Assembly: GCA_029216955.1 (NCBI GenBank) | Contig: JANAVB010002199.1 | Coordinates: forward strand, 20,279,822 to 20,343,821 | Direction: 5' to 3' | DNA: 64,000 nt | Origin: Iris pallida | Lineage: Eukaryota; Streptophyta; Magnoliopsida; Asparagales; Iridaceae | In this document: in pieces, positions 1 through 10,568 of the stretch | Numbering within the stretch: the first letter of the stretch is position 1 | Layout: each line of letters starts with the position of its first letter | The notes under the pieces: model-generated | What the model was told of the DNA's origin: nothing | Databases searched by the model: none | Seen by the model: only the letters and a program-made list of their open reading frames with translations | Translations under genes and position numbers: made by a program

Positions 1-1
1 A

Positions 2-1480
2 ATGAATGACGAGTTTGACTCTATCACCTCCAATAACACATGGGTGTTGGTAGATCTACCTGAAGGAGAAAAGCCTATTGGATGTAAATGGATCTTCAAG
101 AAGAAGATGAAGGCAGATGAAACTATCGACAAGTTCAAGGCCAGGCTGATCACCAAGGGATTTTCTCAGAAACAGGGGATAGACTACTTTGACACGTACG
201 CTCCAGTAGCTTGGATGACCACCATCAGGATGTTAATCGCTCTAGCAGCAATACATAAGTTGGTGATACATCAGATGGATGTAAAGACAGCATTCCTGAA
301 TGGAGAGCTGACCGAAGAGATTTACATGCAACAGCCAGATGGATTTGTCGTCAAAGGTCTTGAAGACAAAGTCTGCAAGTTGGTGAAATCATTATATAGT
401 TTGAAGCAAGCTCCCAAGATGTGGCATGAGAAGTTTGACAAAGTTATTAGGTCAAACGGCTACAGAGTCAGCGAGACGGACAAATGTGTTTACACAAAGT
501 TCGCTGATGGAAGAGGAGTCATCGTTTGTCTGTACGTGGACGACATGCTAATCCTAGGTACGGATATAGGCTGTGTCACAGAGACAAAGAAGTTCCTCTC
601 AACCAAGTTCAGTATGAAGGACTTGGGGGATGCAGATGTCATCTTGGGCATAAAGATCATCCGGACAGACACTGGAGTAGCGCTGTCACAATCTCACTAC
701 ATTGAGAAGATGCTCACACGATATGGGTATAAGGATCTTCCAGGGATCGATACGCCATACAGGTGTGATCAGAAGCTGAAGCCAAACTCGAGGGAAAGCG
801 TCAGGCAGCTGGAGTATGCAAGCGTAATCGAGAGTTTGATGTATGCTACTACTGCCACAAGGCCTGACATAGCTTTCGCCGTGGGAATGCTGAGTCGTTT
901 CACGAGCAATCCAGGCATTGAGCACTGGAAAGCTGTGAAACGGGTTATGAGATATCTCAAGAAGACTCAGACATATGCACTGCACTACAACGGGTATCCG
1001 ACAGTAGTGGAAGGCTTCAGTGATGCTAGCTGGTGTTCAGAAGTGGAAAGCGAGAGATCCACAGGTGGATATGTTTTTTTCTTGGGTGGAGCTGCTATAT
1101 CGTGGAAGTCGAAGAAGTAGACAATACTCTCTCGTTCCTCCATGGAATCTGAATTCTATGCACTCGAAACTGCAGCAGATGAAGCAGAATGGCTTTGGAA
1201 GCTCATGTATGATCTTCCAGTGGTTGGAGCTCAGATACCGGCGATACCGATATACTGTGACAACCAGGCGACTACGGCGGTGGCATCAAATGACCTCTTC
1301 AACGGAAAGAAGAGGACTGTGCGGTTGAAGCACAGGGCAGTACACGATCTTATCAAAAGAGGTGTAATTACAGTGGTTGATGTTCGGAGTCAGGAGAACC
1401 TGGCAGATCCGTTCACAAAGGGCCTCAAGCGCCAGTTGGTCGATGACACAGCTTGTAAAATGGGCTTGAAGGCATTCTGA
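2..1480 (+). pseudogene. copia pol: reverse transcriptase and RNase H, one nonsense codon
   Basis: This is the C-terminal half of a copia polyprotein. The reverse transcriptase copies element RNA into DNA, and the RNase H removes the RNA strand in the particle. The start at position 2 is only the first ATG after the cut. Visible RT signatures are VGCK-like IGCKWIFK, QMDVKTAFLNGEL, a YSLKQAP variant of YGLKQ, and the catalytic YVDD at residues 178-181 of this frame. RNase H begins near GFSDASW, where DASW replaces the usual DADW, and continues through SMESEFYALETAADEAEWLW, CDNQATTAVASN and LADPFTKGL. A TAG at 1118-1120 interrupts the frame right after SWKSKK, where relatives carry KKQ, which fits CAG to TAG. 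The same frame then reads to a TGA at 1478-1480. As it stands the protein would lack most of RNase H. Confidence 0.9.
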
Positions 1481-1770
1481 TAGTGTGTCTTTGTAATCCT
1501 ACCATAAAAGTTTTATGCTATTAGTTCAAAGAGAAATCTACTAGGCATCTAACTTTTGGTTCAAAGGAGGATCACTGACTGGAAAACTATCAGGTAACGG
1601 TGGGTACTTGTTCTCTGGAACATGGAAGGGATACGGACCCATAACCACTGTTGTCTACTATATATTTTTCTGCGGAAAAACAGATCCTGTGGAAGGTTGG
1701 CTTAAACGCCTTAATGAGTTCTCAGGCAGAGTGAATGTCTGGTGTGCTTTACAGGAAGCACGGTAGAGCA

Positions 1771-2222
1771 GCACTACAAGGAGTGAAACTCCATGCTACA
1801 GTGGGATGACTCCACTATGAGGTTCCCAGGTAGGGGTAATGCCTCGGCTTTGCAAGCCAAGTCATAGCGGCGTAGCACCGCAAATAGGCAGGTAGCCTAA
1901 TGCTGTATGACGTAATTAAAGAGTTGTAGACAGCACTACAAAAGGGAGGATGGCCCCATGTTACAGTGGCACGACACCACGATGAGGTACCCAGGTAGGG
2001 TAAATCCTCGGCATTGCAAGCCATGTCGTTGCGGCGTAACACCGCAAGAAAGCCTTAGGCTTCATGCTGGATAGTTTGGCACTACAAAGAGGCTTGTGAC
2101 CTCATGCTACAGTAGTATGACACTACGATGAGGTTCCCAAGTAGGGGTAATGCCTCGGCTTCAGGCCATGTCATAGCGGCGTAGCACCGCAAGGAAGCGC
2201 AAGGCTTCATGCCATATCTCTT
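1771..2222 (+). repeat. three diverged tandem units of about 146-162 bp
   Basis: Three units start at 1771, 1933 and 2079 with GCACTACAA. Each then has a ccatgctacagt-like stretch, ATGAGGTTCCCAGGTAGGGG, TGCCTCGGC, and GCGGCGTAGCACCGC, and ends in a run such as GGCTTCATGC. The GCGG..CCGC part is a short imperfect dyad and could form a hairpin in RNA. The units lie between the pol stop and the probable polypurine tract of Copia-0, so they belong to its 3' untranslated region. No open frame is shared by the three units. Confidence 0.85.
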
Positions 2223-2553
2223 TAATAAAGAACTCACCTATAGTATATGGAAAGAGATATCAGGCCGTCTCTTGAGGGTAAACTTGTAGACGCCCAAAAT
2301 TATATACTGAAACCAGGCTGGCACAGGGCCTTTAATGTGCAGCCAGAAGCACACGTAACTACACTTTATGAGTGGGAAGAATTATAATTATGGTGCAGAA
2401 TTCAAGGCGTAGTCCATTCTTGTATCACATTGTTATTTAACCCATACGGGAAGATTCAAGTCGTCAGCGACATCTATCCTAATGCAAAATGGACAGTTAC
2501 TGTGGGGAACGCTCAACCCTGGACACATATATATGTTGTGATATGTGGGGAAT

Positions 2554-3830
2554 TATTGGTGTTTTTTTTGGTGCTTTCTTTACATGAAGAGAGCTTGCTC
2601 TCAACATGCCTTGTAAATTTTAGTCCCACATCGAAAATGCACCATGAGTTATCTCAACATATATACTTGGGTGTGTTGTTGAGAGATGCACATGGGGTGG
2701 TGACCCTAAGGAGAGAACCATGTGGGTGATTTTACTAGGAGGTAAGAATAAGGCTCCAAGGATTAAGCATTAATGCTTTTGTCATTCTCTTGGATTTATT
2801 CCACTTGGAGCTAAGTCCCAACGGGGCTTAGCGACTCGGACTCGGACTCGGACTCGGACTCGGGCTCGGGCTCGGGCTCATGGGCTCATGAGGCGTAATG
2901 TGGCATTTTGTTGGCGCACTTTGCACTTAGCACGTCAGCAGTCATGCGGCTCATATGCGGCCATGCGGTCTTATGCGGCATGCGGTCCTTGATTTCCATG
3001 CGGCTCATGCGGTCCATGCGGCTCATGCGGTCCATGCGGCTCATGCGGCTCATGCGGTCCATGCGGCTCATGTGGTCCATGCGGTCCAAGCGGTCCATGC
3101 GGCCAGGCTGCTGCTGCTGCTGCCGCATGGAGGGCTACGCTGACTGTGCAGATTTCAAATCGGTTATGGAAAGGATGAATCAATGCAATTAATTCAGATC
3201 ATATCTTTGTGGGATTTGAATTAATTTCGTTCCTATCTTTGTGGAATTTGAATTAATTTAGTTCCTATCTTTGTGGGATTAGAATTAATTCGTTGCTATC
3301 TTTTTGTGATTTGATTCAATCTTACCATAACTGAAGAGGCGGCTAGGGTTTCCACTCTCTCTCTATATATACTCTCTTCTGGCCTCCTTTGTGGGTACTA
3401 CGAAAATACAAGTCAGAGAAGTAAAAAGAGAGAGAGAGAGAGCTGCTGCCGCCATTGCAAGTCCATCCGAGGAGTCAGAACAGAGGTGACATCGAGCGTT
3501 CCACAAGTTCTTCAAACTTGCTGGTTCCTGGAAGCAGATCGTGTGGGGCGAATCTTGCTTTGAGCAACGGTGTTTTGACACCCCAGCATTGTTCTTCTTC
3601 TCATCTCTCTCTAGTTTTATTGTAACTCGTTCTGTCCCAATTGCAACACGTTTGCAAGGAAGAACGAGAGATCTTCTCTTCTCTTTTTCCCTCCTTCAGA
3701 TTATAATTTGGCTATTTGATTGTTTGTACCATCGTAGATCTTGAGTTTGATCACTGCAAAGTTTTGTGGGACATCTCAGATCTCGATTGCATCTGTTTTT
3801 TCATCTTTGATCAAGCCCCGGGAATAACAT
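2554..3830 (+). repeat. probable 3' LTR of Copia-0
   Basis: The inferred start TATTGGTG follows a purine tract in the same way as TGTTGG does in Copia-2, so the canonical TG is probably mutated to TA. Near the start is AGTCCCACATCG (2622-2633), a motif also near the start of the other copia LTRs here. A TATA-like box lies at 3364-3371 (ctctatatata), followed by a transcribed-looking R/U5 part. The end is uncertain: AATAACA at 3830 or GGTCACA at 3846. The partner LTR is outside the window, so no terminal identity or target duplication can be tested. Confidence 0.5.
2834..3103 (+). repeat. ACTCGG hexamers and CATGCGGYY 9-mer minisatellite in the LTR
   Basis: From about 2834 to 2880 the hexamer GACTCG/GGCTCG is iterated seven or so times. 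From about 2943 to 3103 the 9-mers CATGCGGCT and CATGCGGTC alternate with few errors. Both lie in the U3-like part of the probable LTR, upstream of the TATA-like box. The frames through the 9-mer give periodic His/Ala/Val or Pro/His/Glu peptides on the two strands; they come from the repeat and are not genes. Confidence 0.85.
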
Positions 3831-3846
3831 CACGTCTGCGGTCACA

Positions 3847-5138
3847 AACCGCGGACGACGTAGCAAGATCTGTCAGTCCATAGGCGGACCCATGTGAAGG
3901 GCTGGACCCCAAAAAATATTTGATTTTTTTTTTCATATATAACTTCTTCTTTGTTTGTAAAATTTTGTGAGTCAAGCTATACTTAGCTCACCCTAATCCA
4001 CTCTAGCCCACCCCAACTCAGGTTCCTGGTTCCGTCCTTCCCGTCAGTCAAATGTAAAAGTTTCTTCTCCGCATCCCATTTCAAAGCACAAAAATATCCT
4101 TCTTGTTTTAGTTTAACTTCTGAATATTAATTGATTAAACACTCATTTTCATATATCATACACACACTAGAAGTTGTCGGTAAAGTCTAAATATTCCACG
4201 CTCGCAGTCCTTGTAATAAATTAGTCACGTTCACGAGGATGTACGTACAAGACAAATCTGATATTATTTAAAAATTAGATAATTTTTTAAAATTATATTA
4301 GAATAATTTAAATATGATTTGAATATATTTTAATTAAAATTTGTTATAGATACATTTTTTTTAGAACTATGGATATAAATTTAGATAATACTACTTACTT
4401 AGTTTAAAGATTAAATATATTTTAATTCAGATTTGTTATAGATATGTTTATATGATTTTGGATTAATGTTCAGATAGAAGGATTTTATGATTTTTTTTAA
4501 AATAAGAAATATATATACAAAAAAAATAAAATTTTAAGTATGTGAGAATATACATACGACTTAGACGACTTATTTTGAACCATTTTGAAACTTTTTTTTT
4601 ATATAATAGTAAATATAACATTTAATATATCCTCAAACAAGTGCTTACTTTCAAAACACTTATTACAAATCCATGTCAATAAATAGAGTACTGTTTCTTA
4701 GTTGTTTGGTAGTTTGTGGTGGGGGTGGCAAACTTTGATTTAGCTAGGCCAGCTAGCTCATTATAGATCATGACTTTGTGACAGTGCAACTACCAACCAT
4801 ATATGATTCTGATCTCATATTTGTGGCTACCAAAATATTTCAACAAGGTGGATGGAGCTTCCATATTCCATTAAATATGGAAGAAATTACTTTGGTAATT
4901 AAAAAACTTATACTAGAAATCATATATAACATGTTGAAGTAATTTCAGACTAGGGTTTCAACTTGTCTATAAACGATTAGCGACGAGGGGATAGGCAAAA
5001 GTCCTTCCCTTCTCGTGTCCATGATTTTTTGCCCAAATTCTTCCTTGTTGGGCGCTTGCCATTTTTTTTTTTGGTTGGTAAAAAGTATTCCTTGAGAAAA
5101 GGTTATCATTCTAAAACAAATGACAATTGTTTTGTAAC
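3847..5138. other. AT-rich gene-free stretch
   Basis: No convincing gene is visible. Around 3885-4040 lies a short stretch (ggcggaccc ... agcccaccccaactcagg ... ggttccgtcc) whose right half recurs at about 8187-8220, so it is a piece of a dispersed repeat. A small dyad TCTGCGGT/ACCGCGGA at 3835-3855 resembles the ends of the MITE at 31713. The rest is A/T homopolymer-rich DNA. Confidence 0.5.
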
Positions 5139-5681
5139 TAGAGGTGAGCGTTTTCGATTTATTCTGGTCTCAACCGAATCGAAATAGTAAACGATCGAAT
5201 TTTCAAAAATCCAAAATCGAAATCGAACGAAAATTAGTCATAACTGAAACTAATATGCACTTTATTCGATTTATTTGGTTTGTTTGGTTAGACCATTTTA
5301 TCGTATAATGTGTCCCAAATGATGGAACTGTGCTTAAATTATATTAAAAATATAATTTTATTGTTTTATTTCAAAGTTTGATCAATTGTTAACTTACCAA
5401 AGTTGAACTTTAAAACACATATATATACAATTGTCGATAAAATGTACATAAATATATACACATTTTTAATCCAAAGATATGCATAAAATTGAGGCTATTT
5501 AGGTACTTGTGTAAGTCTTATTCGGTTTTAACCGAACCGAAATTCAAAACCAAAGTAAACCATAACTTAATCTTTTTTTTTTCCAAATCAAATTGAATCT
5601 CTTATATGATTCGGTTCGATTTGGTTCGATTTGATTCGATTTGATTCGGTTCTTGTCCAAAATGGAATAATGCTCACCCTA
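5139..5681. mobile_element. non-autonomous hAT-type element
   Basis: The ends are TAGAGGTGAGCG on the left and TGCTCACCCTA on the right, which form short terminal inverted repeats. Flanking 8-mers TTTGTAAC (5131-5138) and TTTATAAC (5682-5689) match at seven of eight positions, as expected for an hAT target duplication. The interior repeats TTCGATT/TTCGGTT words in inverted orientation at both ends, which is common in plant elements of this kind. It has no coding capacity. Confidence 0.75.
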
Positions 5682-5689
5682 TTTATAAC

Positions 5690-6866
5690 CAGGAATTGAC
5701 TTGCTGGGTGTGGTGATTGCTTCTTCGCGTAAGACAAGTCCCTTGACAAGTATATATGGAAGAGAAGAACAAAAGTGCTGAGCATGAAAATGAAAGCAAA
5801 AATAGAAGTTTTTGTGGTTTTATACATGTCATCTACTCTACTAATTTCCACACCTATGACATATGCTGTGACAAAAATTTGTTTTGTGGGTCAGAGAGAA
5901 TATGTCAATTTTTAGCCCTATAAAGACTTTAAAGTAGTGAGACAAAACTTTCGACCTTTATTAGCAATGCATGAACTATATTCTCTTGATATGTTTATCT
6001 TCCCACAGTCGGAATAATGGAACTAATTGCAGAACAATGCACGCAACCTTAGTTTTTTTTTTTTTTTTTTCTTGGTGGATTTAAAGTTTTTACCAAAGGT
6101 GGATAGAATAATAGTTCTTTGGATAACCTATGGAATTCAAATCCAAAATTCATGTTGGATTGTATCCCGTAACCGGTTAAGCGCTCAAAACGAGAGTGGC
6201 AATGGAGTTGGTAGTTCAGTCCCACATTGATAAGCACTAAGATCATGAGATGTTGATAATTGAGATTGATTCAAGTCTTACAAAGAAATTTCTTTTAAAA
6301 CGTATATGTGCCTAGTCCAATATCGTACCTCCTGGAACAACTTCTAAAAATGGAAAGATTTTACGACTACGGGTTCACTTCTAAGATGAGAAGTCAAGGT
6401 GGAGACAACATAGTTAGCAGTTTGGAAATTTCTATTTTAAATCATACCTAGACTAGTTTTCTGTTTACCCCTTTCTTACTTTTAGGAATTTTGACCAGCT
6501 TTATATATTTTTTTCCAAAAATTAAACAATAAGTTTATCCATACAACTATAATTTTTTTAAATAAAACTATATTAAAGAAAGTTTTTATCTTTTGATTAA
6601 AATATTAATCGATTATTTCTTTTTAAGAGAACTAGACGATTTGTTTACAGTCTTTCTTGCATAAGACAAATTAAAAAAAAACCCTATACGAAAATGAAGA
6701 GGGTAGGTTTTTCTGTTTACATATCTTTTGTTGTTGGATTTCCTGTAAATCCTAATTCTCTTTTTTCGTTTGTCTCTTTGCTCGCTCTTTTTTCAAATTT
6801 TTTTTTTCCCTTTTCGAATTTGAAGTCAATATGATGATAAAATTATTTAACTCATCTAAAGAACTA
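5690..6866. other. AT-rich DNA with one dispersed repeat copy
   Basis: No gene is supported. A block at about 6158-6334 begins TGTTGGATTGTATC, has AGTCCCACAT inside and ends near CCAATATCG. It is clearly similar to 23517-23720, where it interrupts a duplicated segment, so it is a copy of a small LTR-like element. Otherwise only T-rich low-complexity DNA is seen. Confidence 0.5.
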
Positions 6867-7305
6867 AGGGTCTGCTTGGTAACAGTGTTTTTACCGATTT
6901 TGAGAAATTTTTGAACCGACCGTTTATGAAAACCTTTGCATGTTAATATTTTTGAGACACCGGTTTTGGTCGGCTAAAAAACCCTCCAAACCGGTGTAAT
7001 GTAATTTTGGGTGGCTTTATAAACACCCCAAATCGGTGGGTTTTGAGAAGTTTTATTATTTTATTCCATTTATATCCTCACCAAATATATATAATTAAAT
7101 AACTACTAATACCCTTTCCTATTTAATTTTATTAGTGTAAAAAAAACTTTCAGAACCGCTCGTTAGTGAATTACCAAACATGGATTGGACTGGTGTAAAA
7201 GTCGCTACTTAAAAACTATCCAAAACCGGACCACTCATAACCGCTCATAACCAGTACTCTAAAAGCACCTCATAACCGCTACCCTACAATCGCCAACCAG
7301 ACCCT
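6867..7305. mobile_element. MITE with AGGGTCTG ends, hAT-like
   Basis: Left end AGGGTCTGCTTGGTAAC and right end CGCCAACCAGACCCT are inverted copies with a few mismatches. The interior is non-coding and repeats ACCGCTCATAACC words near the right end and related inverted words near the left. The flanking 8-mers match at only five of eight positions, so the target duplication is not proven. Confidence 0.55.
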
Positions 7306-8009
7306 AAAATATAGGGAGTAAAGAGAAAAAAGTTATTTTTTTTTTACAAAGTAAACTTAACAAAATCAACAAGGTATAACATGAATACAAATATGAGTGT
7401 ATTTGACAACACTCTTTGTTAAGGATCTTAATTATTTCATCTTGATTCCTTATTAACATTTAAAATTGAAGATTAATTGTTCTTTATGTGACAATTTTAG
7501 TTTTCATTTTGGTCCATTGTCAAGGTTTTTTTTTTTTTTTTTCTTCAATAATTTCTTGTTTCATTTTGGCTGATTTAGGTAATTGTTTAAATTTAATTCA
7601 CTATCAGCGAGTGTAATTCAGTTTTAATATGGAATTTCGGAAAGCTTTAATGAATAATATTAACTTATATAATAAATTGGTGGAAAGGAACGGTAGTACC
7701 GGCATTATCTATTATTCAAAGTTACCAGCTAGGTCAAAGGACAGAATGGATAAATATACAACACTGGAATTAGGGTTTGGACATATGGCGTGGCAGGATT
7801 TATTCAGATAATTATTTTAGTAATCTAGTGGTCTGAAAAATTAGTTCATCAAACGCAGAATTGCGGAGGATGAAGGTTTTCTCAGAGTTTTTTTTAAGGT
7901 CAGGTTTCAGAGGTCAAGAACGAACTTAGTAATTTGTTTATCTTTACCTAAGTGGAATTGGAATATCAACAGCTTACCTAATGATCATTATCAGTTTACT
8001 TGTCGAAAG

Positions 8010-8160
8010 TAGGGCCGTCGGTCCAGGAGTAAGTGTGACAAGACTTCGGGTTGGGCAATGCTCCTCTACTTAAGGTAATCCTACACGTCCAATGTGACCT
8101 GCAAAAAGTCAGGGTTGCAGATGATCTCAGGACCCAGCCCACAACAAGGACCTGCAAAAA
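8010..8160. mobile_element. decayed relative of the 59897 MITE
   Basis: The stretch reads AGGGCCGTCGG, GACAAGACTTCGGG, TTGGGCAATGCTCCTCTACT and ACACGTCC in the same order as the left part of the MITE at 59897-60095 (GGGGCCGGCC, GACAAGACTTTGGG, CTGGGGCAACTCC, CCAGGTCC). The right end is not clean and no target duplication is seen. Confidence 0.5.
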
Positions 8161-8339
8161 AATTCTTATGGATTAGTACATATCTAGCCCACCCCAACTT
8201 AATTTTCTGGTTCCGCCCTTGAATTAATAGTGAAGGCGGTTTGGTGCTAGATGCTCTAGGGTTTGGTTGGGAGGAAACTGTTGATGGTAAAAAACATGAG
8301 GGACAAGGACAGGCTGATACAAAGCAAATGGAACAGAAG

Positions 8340-8740
8340 CATAAAGGATTGGCTCCTGAAAATCCAGATGGAAATTGAAGCTACTAGTAGAGTTGAAAGA
8401 GCTGTTTCATGACAAGATGATGTTGCATGCTGAGGAAAGAATGGATGCTGAGAATTGCATCTTCCATATATGAACTAGTCCAGAAATATGGAGATATAGT
8501 TACTAATATTCAAAAATCAGCTGTTAGAGAGATTGAAAAGAATTACTGATGAGTTGGTTACTAATCCACAAGTTAAAGAGAAACCGAAGGTTTTCTATGA
8601 TGGTGACTTAGTTGGCTATAGTTGTGCTGCAATTAATGAAGAAAATTTTGGAGCTGAGCTGGGAATTTTATTCTTCCTCTATGGATTCTTCTTCATAGAA
8701 CTCAGTATGTTGAGCTCCACTATGAATGACTTGGTTTGAA
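8340..8740 (+). pseudogene. possible host gene fragment, unidentified
   Basis: A stretch less AT-rich than its surroundings contains frames that read like part of a real protein. One runs from about 8533 to 8737 and contains ITDELVTNPQVKEKP and VFYDGDLVGYS. Just before it, another frame reads AEERMDAENC. No family is recognised. The frames are short and separated by stops, so this may be an exon or retrocopy relic. The rest of 7306-8935 holds no other supportable gene. Confidence 0.25.
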
Positions 8741-8935
8741 AAGGAATAATTCAGTTACGTATATTCTTGAAACTAGTATGTCATTTGTTAACTTTTGGTT
8801 GAGTTCTATGCCAGAAAAAAGAAAAAAGAAAAAAGAAGAAGAATCCATATTATATATGATTGATTGCTCCCCAGGTTCTCATTGTGATTTTAATTTTCTA
8901 CCTTGGCTTAAATTTAGCACCAACATCTCGGATTC

Positions 8936-9504
8936 GTATCAAGTTGAGACTGTCGAAACTCTCTTGCGCCTTTCTTATACTCCATACATTACCCATTATA
9001 ATCATTTAAAGGCCATCTTTGATCTGAATCTATTTTCCTACTAAGATCCGAGAGTCGACATCAAAGGTTAACCACATATTTGTGGAAAATTCAAAGATGT
9101 TAATGTGCGAGAGCGATGTGAGCAGGAAAATTCAGCTGTGCATTGATCACTCTTTAAAGTTATAGAAAAAGGATTTAATGAATCCCAAACTGATATTTAT
9201 GTTTCCTTGCAATTGCAGACAGATCGATCACCATGGCATCATATACTCGTATCAGAAAATGAGCGATATTCGTTCTTAATTTGCGCGATATTTAGCCATC
9301 ATGCCTGCATGCATATCGACATAATTAAGTGAAGTTGAAGAAACTGAGTAAGTTCTAAATGACCAGCCAGTTACTGAAGTCGCAGATATGTTATGAACAT
9401 GAAATTTGAACAGTTTGACATTATGAGCTTACTGTTATATGGATTAGTCCTTTTTTGTTAAGTTTGTGCAATGTTTGTCCTTGGATGCCACCAGTGAGGC
9501 TCAC
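8936..9504 (+). repeat. duplicated host segment, block A copy 1 (left part)
   Basis: This segment matches 23056-23895 in the same order and orientation and continues after Copia-1 at 15280. Shared landmarks include CTACTAAGATCCGAGAGTCG, GTGCGAGAGCGATGTGAGC, the run AAATGACCAGCCAGTTACTG, and GATGCCAC.AGTGAGGCTCAC. Copy 1 lacks about 40 bp present at about 23335-23376. Copy 2 carries an extra about 200-bp insertion at 23517-23720. The block may include exon remnants, but no protein family is recognised. Confidence 0.85.
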
Positions 9505-9626
9505 TGTTGAGAATCAATAAGGGACTTTTAGTCCCACATCGGAATATGTAGTATGTAGAGGAGCTAGGCTCCCTATAAGTAGTGAAGTAGTCCATCAATA
9601 AAATTATCCAACCATTATTTTCTACA
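9505..9626 (+). repeat. 5' LTR of Copia-1
   Basis: The LTR starts TGTTGAGAATC and ends TTTTCTACA. It contains AGTCCCACATCGG, a small dyad GGAGCTAGGCTCC at 9560-9572, a TATA box CTATAA at 9573-9578 directly after the dyad, and AATAAA at 9597-9602, a likely poly(A) signal. The order of TATA box then AATAAA within 30 bp implies a very short R region. Confidence 0.97.
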
Positions 9627-9639
9627 TGGTATCAGAGCC
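9627..9639 (+). other. primer binding site of Copia-1
   Basis: TGGTATCAGAGCC follows the 5' LTR without a gap. This is the usual plant copia site complementary to the 3' end of initiator methionine tRNA, used to prime minus-strand DNA synthesis. Confidence 0.95.
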
Positions 9640-10568
9640 ATAACCCTCTCTCTCTCTCTCTCTCTCCACAAAAAAAAAAAAAAAAAAAATTTCGACAACC
9701 AACCCCCCCCCCCCCCCCCCGCCCCCCCCCGATCCCCCCCGGCCTCCACCCACTAGCCGACCCCCCCCCCCTCCCCTTCCCTAGCCCCCCCCCCCCCCCC
9801 CCCCCCCCCTTCACTAGTCGACCCCCTGCAGACCAACCAACCCCCCGACCCCCCCTCTGCAATTCATACCCAACGCCCCCCTCTCCCGCAGTTACCCCCC
9901 CCCCCCCCCCCCCCCGACCCCACCTGCCGAACCCCCATCCCCCCCCGACCAGAACCCCCCCCCCGACCAGAACCCCCCCGACCCCCCCACCGTCCCCCCC
10001 CCCCCCCGACCAGAACCCCCCGAGCCCCCTCTCCCGCGGCCGCCCCCCCCCCCCCCCAACCAACAGCAGCCCATCAAACCCTAACCCTAGCTTTTTGCCA
10101 TGGAAACCCTAACCCTAGCTTTTTGCCATGGAAACCCTAACCCTAGACCTAGCAGCCCCATCAAACCCTAACCCTAGCTTTTAACAAAAAAAAAAAAAAA
10201 AAAGAAAAAAAAAAAGAAAAAAAAACGGCGTATTTCGAATAGAGACGGCTGTCAAATCTTTATTTGCACCAACTCTGTTCCGTGCTTACGCCGTTTGGAA
10301 CTAACAAATGCTTTATTTGTTATTCCTTCTTCACATCGGGATCTATGCAGAGACTGATCATGTCTTCTCTGGTGTCCTGACGTGTTCACTTTACATGTGC
10401 GCGCCGGTGCTGGCCAAGTTAGTAGCGTATTAGTAAAGTCTCTGGCGTTGAAGAAGACGACGTCGACGACGAAGACGACGAAGACGACGAAGACGACGTC
10501 GTTGGGTCAGTTGCAGCTTCCGACGACGACGAAGAAGACGACGAATTGAGTTCACCGTTGAAGACGCC
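9640..10568 (+). repeat. Copia-1 leader: CT repeat, poly-C tracts, CCCTAA words, GAC repeat
   Basis: The leader between primer site and gag is very unusual. After a CT microsatellite and an A tract, 9702-10057 is made of long C runs (several of 15 or more) broken by GACC, CCGACC and AGAAC words. From 10076 to 10175 AAACCCTAACCCTAG occurs four times, three of them followed by a CTTTT(T) stretch. A-rich DNA follows. From about 10449 to 10545 GACGAC/GAAGAC triplets repeat up to the gag start. No gene fits; frames on either strand are Gly- or Pro-rich artefacts. Confidence 0.9.

Larger units (their letters stand above)
1..3830 (+). mobile_element. Ty1/copia retrotransposon, 3' half (Copia-0)
   Basis: The left edge cuts this element inside pol. 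What remains is reverse transcriptase and RNase H (2-1480), a long 3' untranslated part with a three-unit repeat (1771-2222), and a probable long 3' LTR (about 2554-3830). A purine tract resembling a polypurine tract (GTGGGGAATT, 2545-2554) lies just before the inferred LTR start, as it does in Copia-2 of this window. The gag, protease and integrase parts and the 5' LTR lie outside the window. The right boundary is inferred and could be 3830 or 3846. Confidence 0.8.

Noticed and set aside
2886..3192. Overlapping frames of His/Ala/Val or Pro/His/Glu repeats on both strands
   Set aside because: They come from the CATGCGGYY minisatellite and have no start context or family.
6158..6334. Cassandra-type element with 5S rRNA
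   Set aside because: The GTCCCACAT motif is present but nothing resembles the 5S rRNA promoter boxes.
9627..9640. tRNA gene
   Set aside because: The match is only the primer binding site; no cloverleaf is present here or elsewhere in the window.
9632..10077. Long glycine-rich frames on the minus strand
   Set aside because: They are translations of poly-C tracts in the Copia-1 leader.
10076..10175. Telomere-like CCCTAA repeats
   Set aside because: Only four interrupted copies inside a retrotransposon leader; not a telomere or a long interstitial telomeric array.
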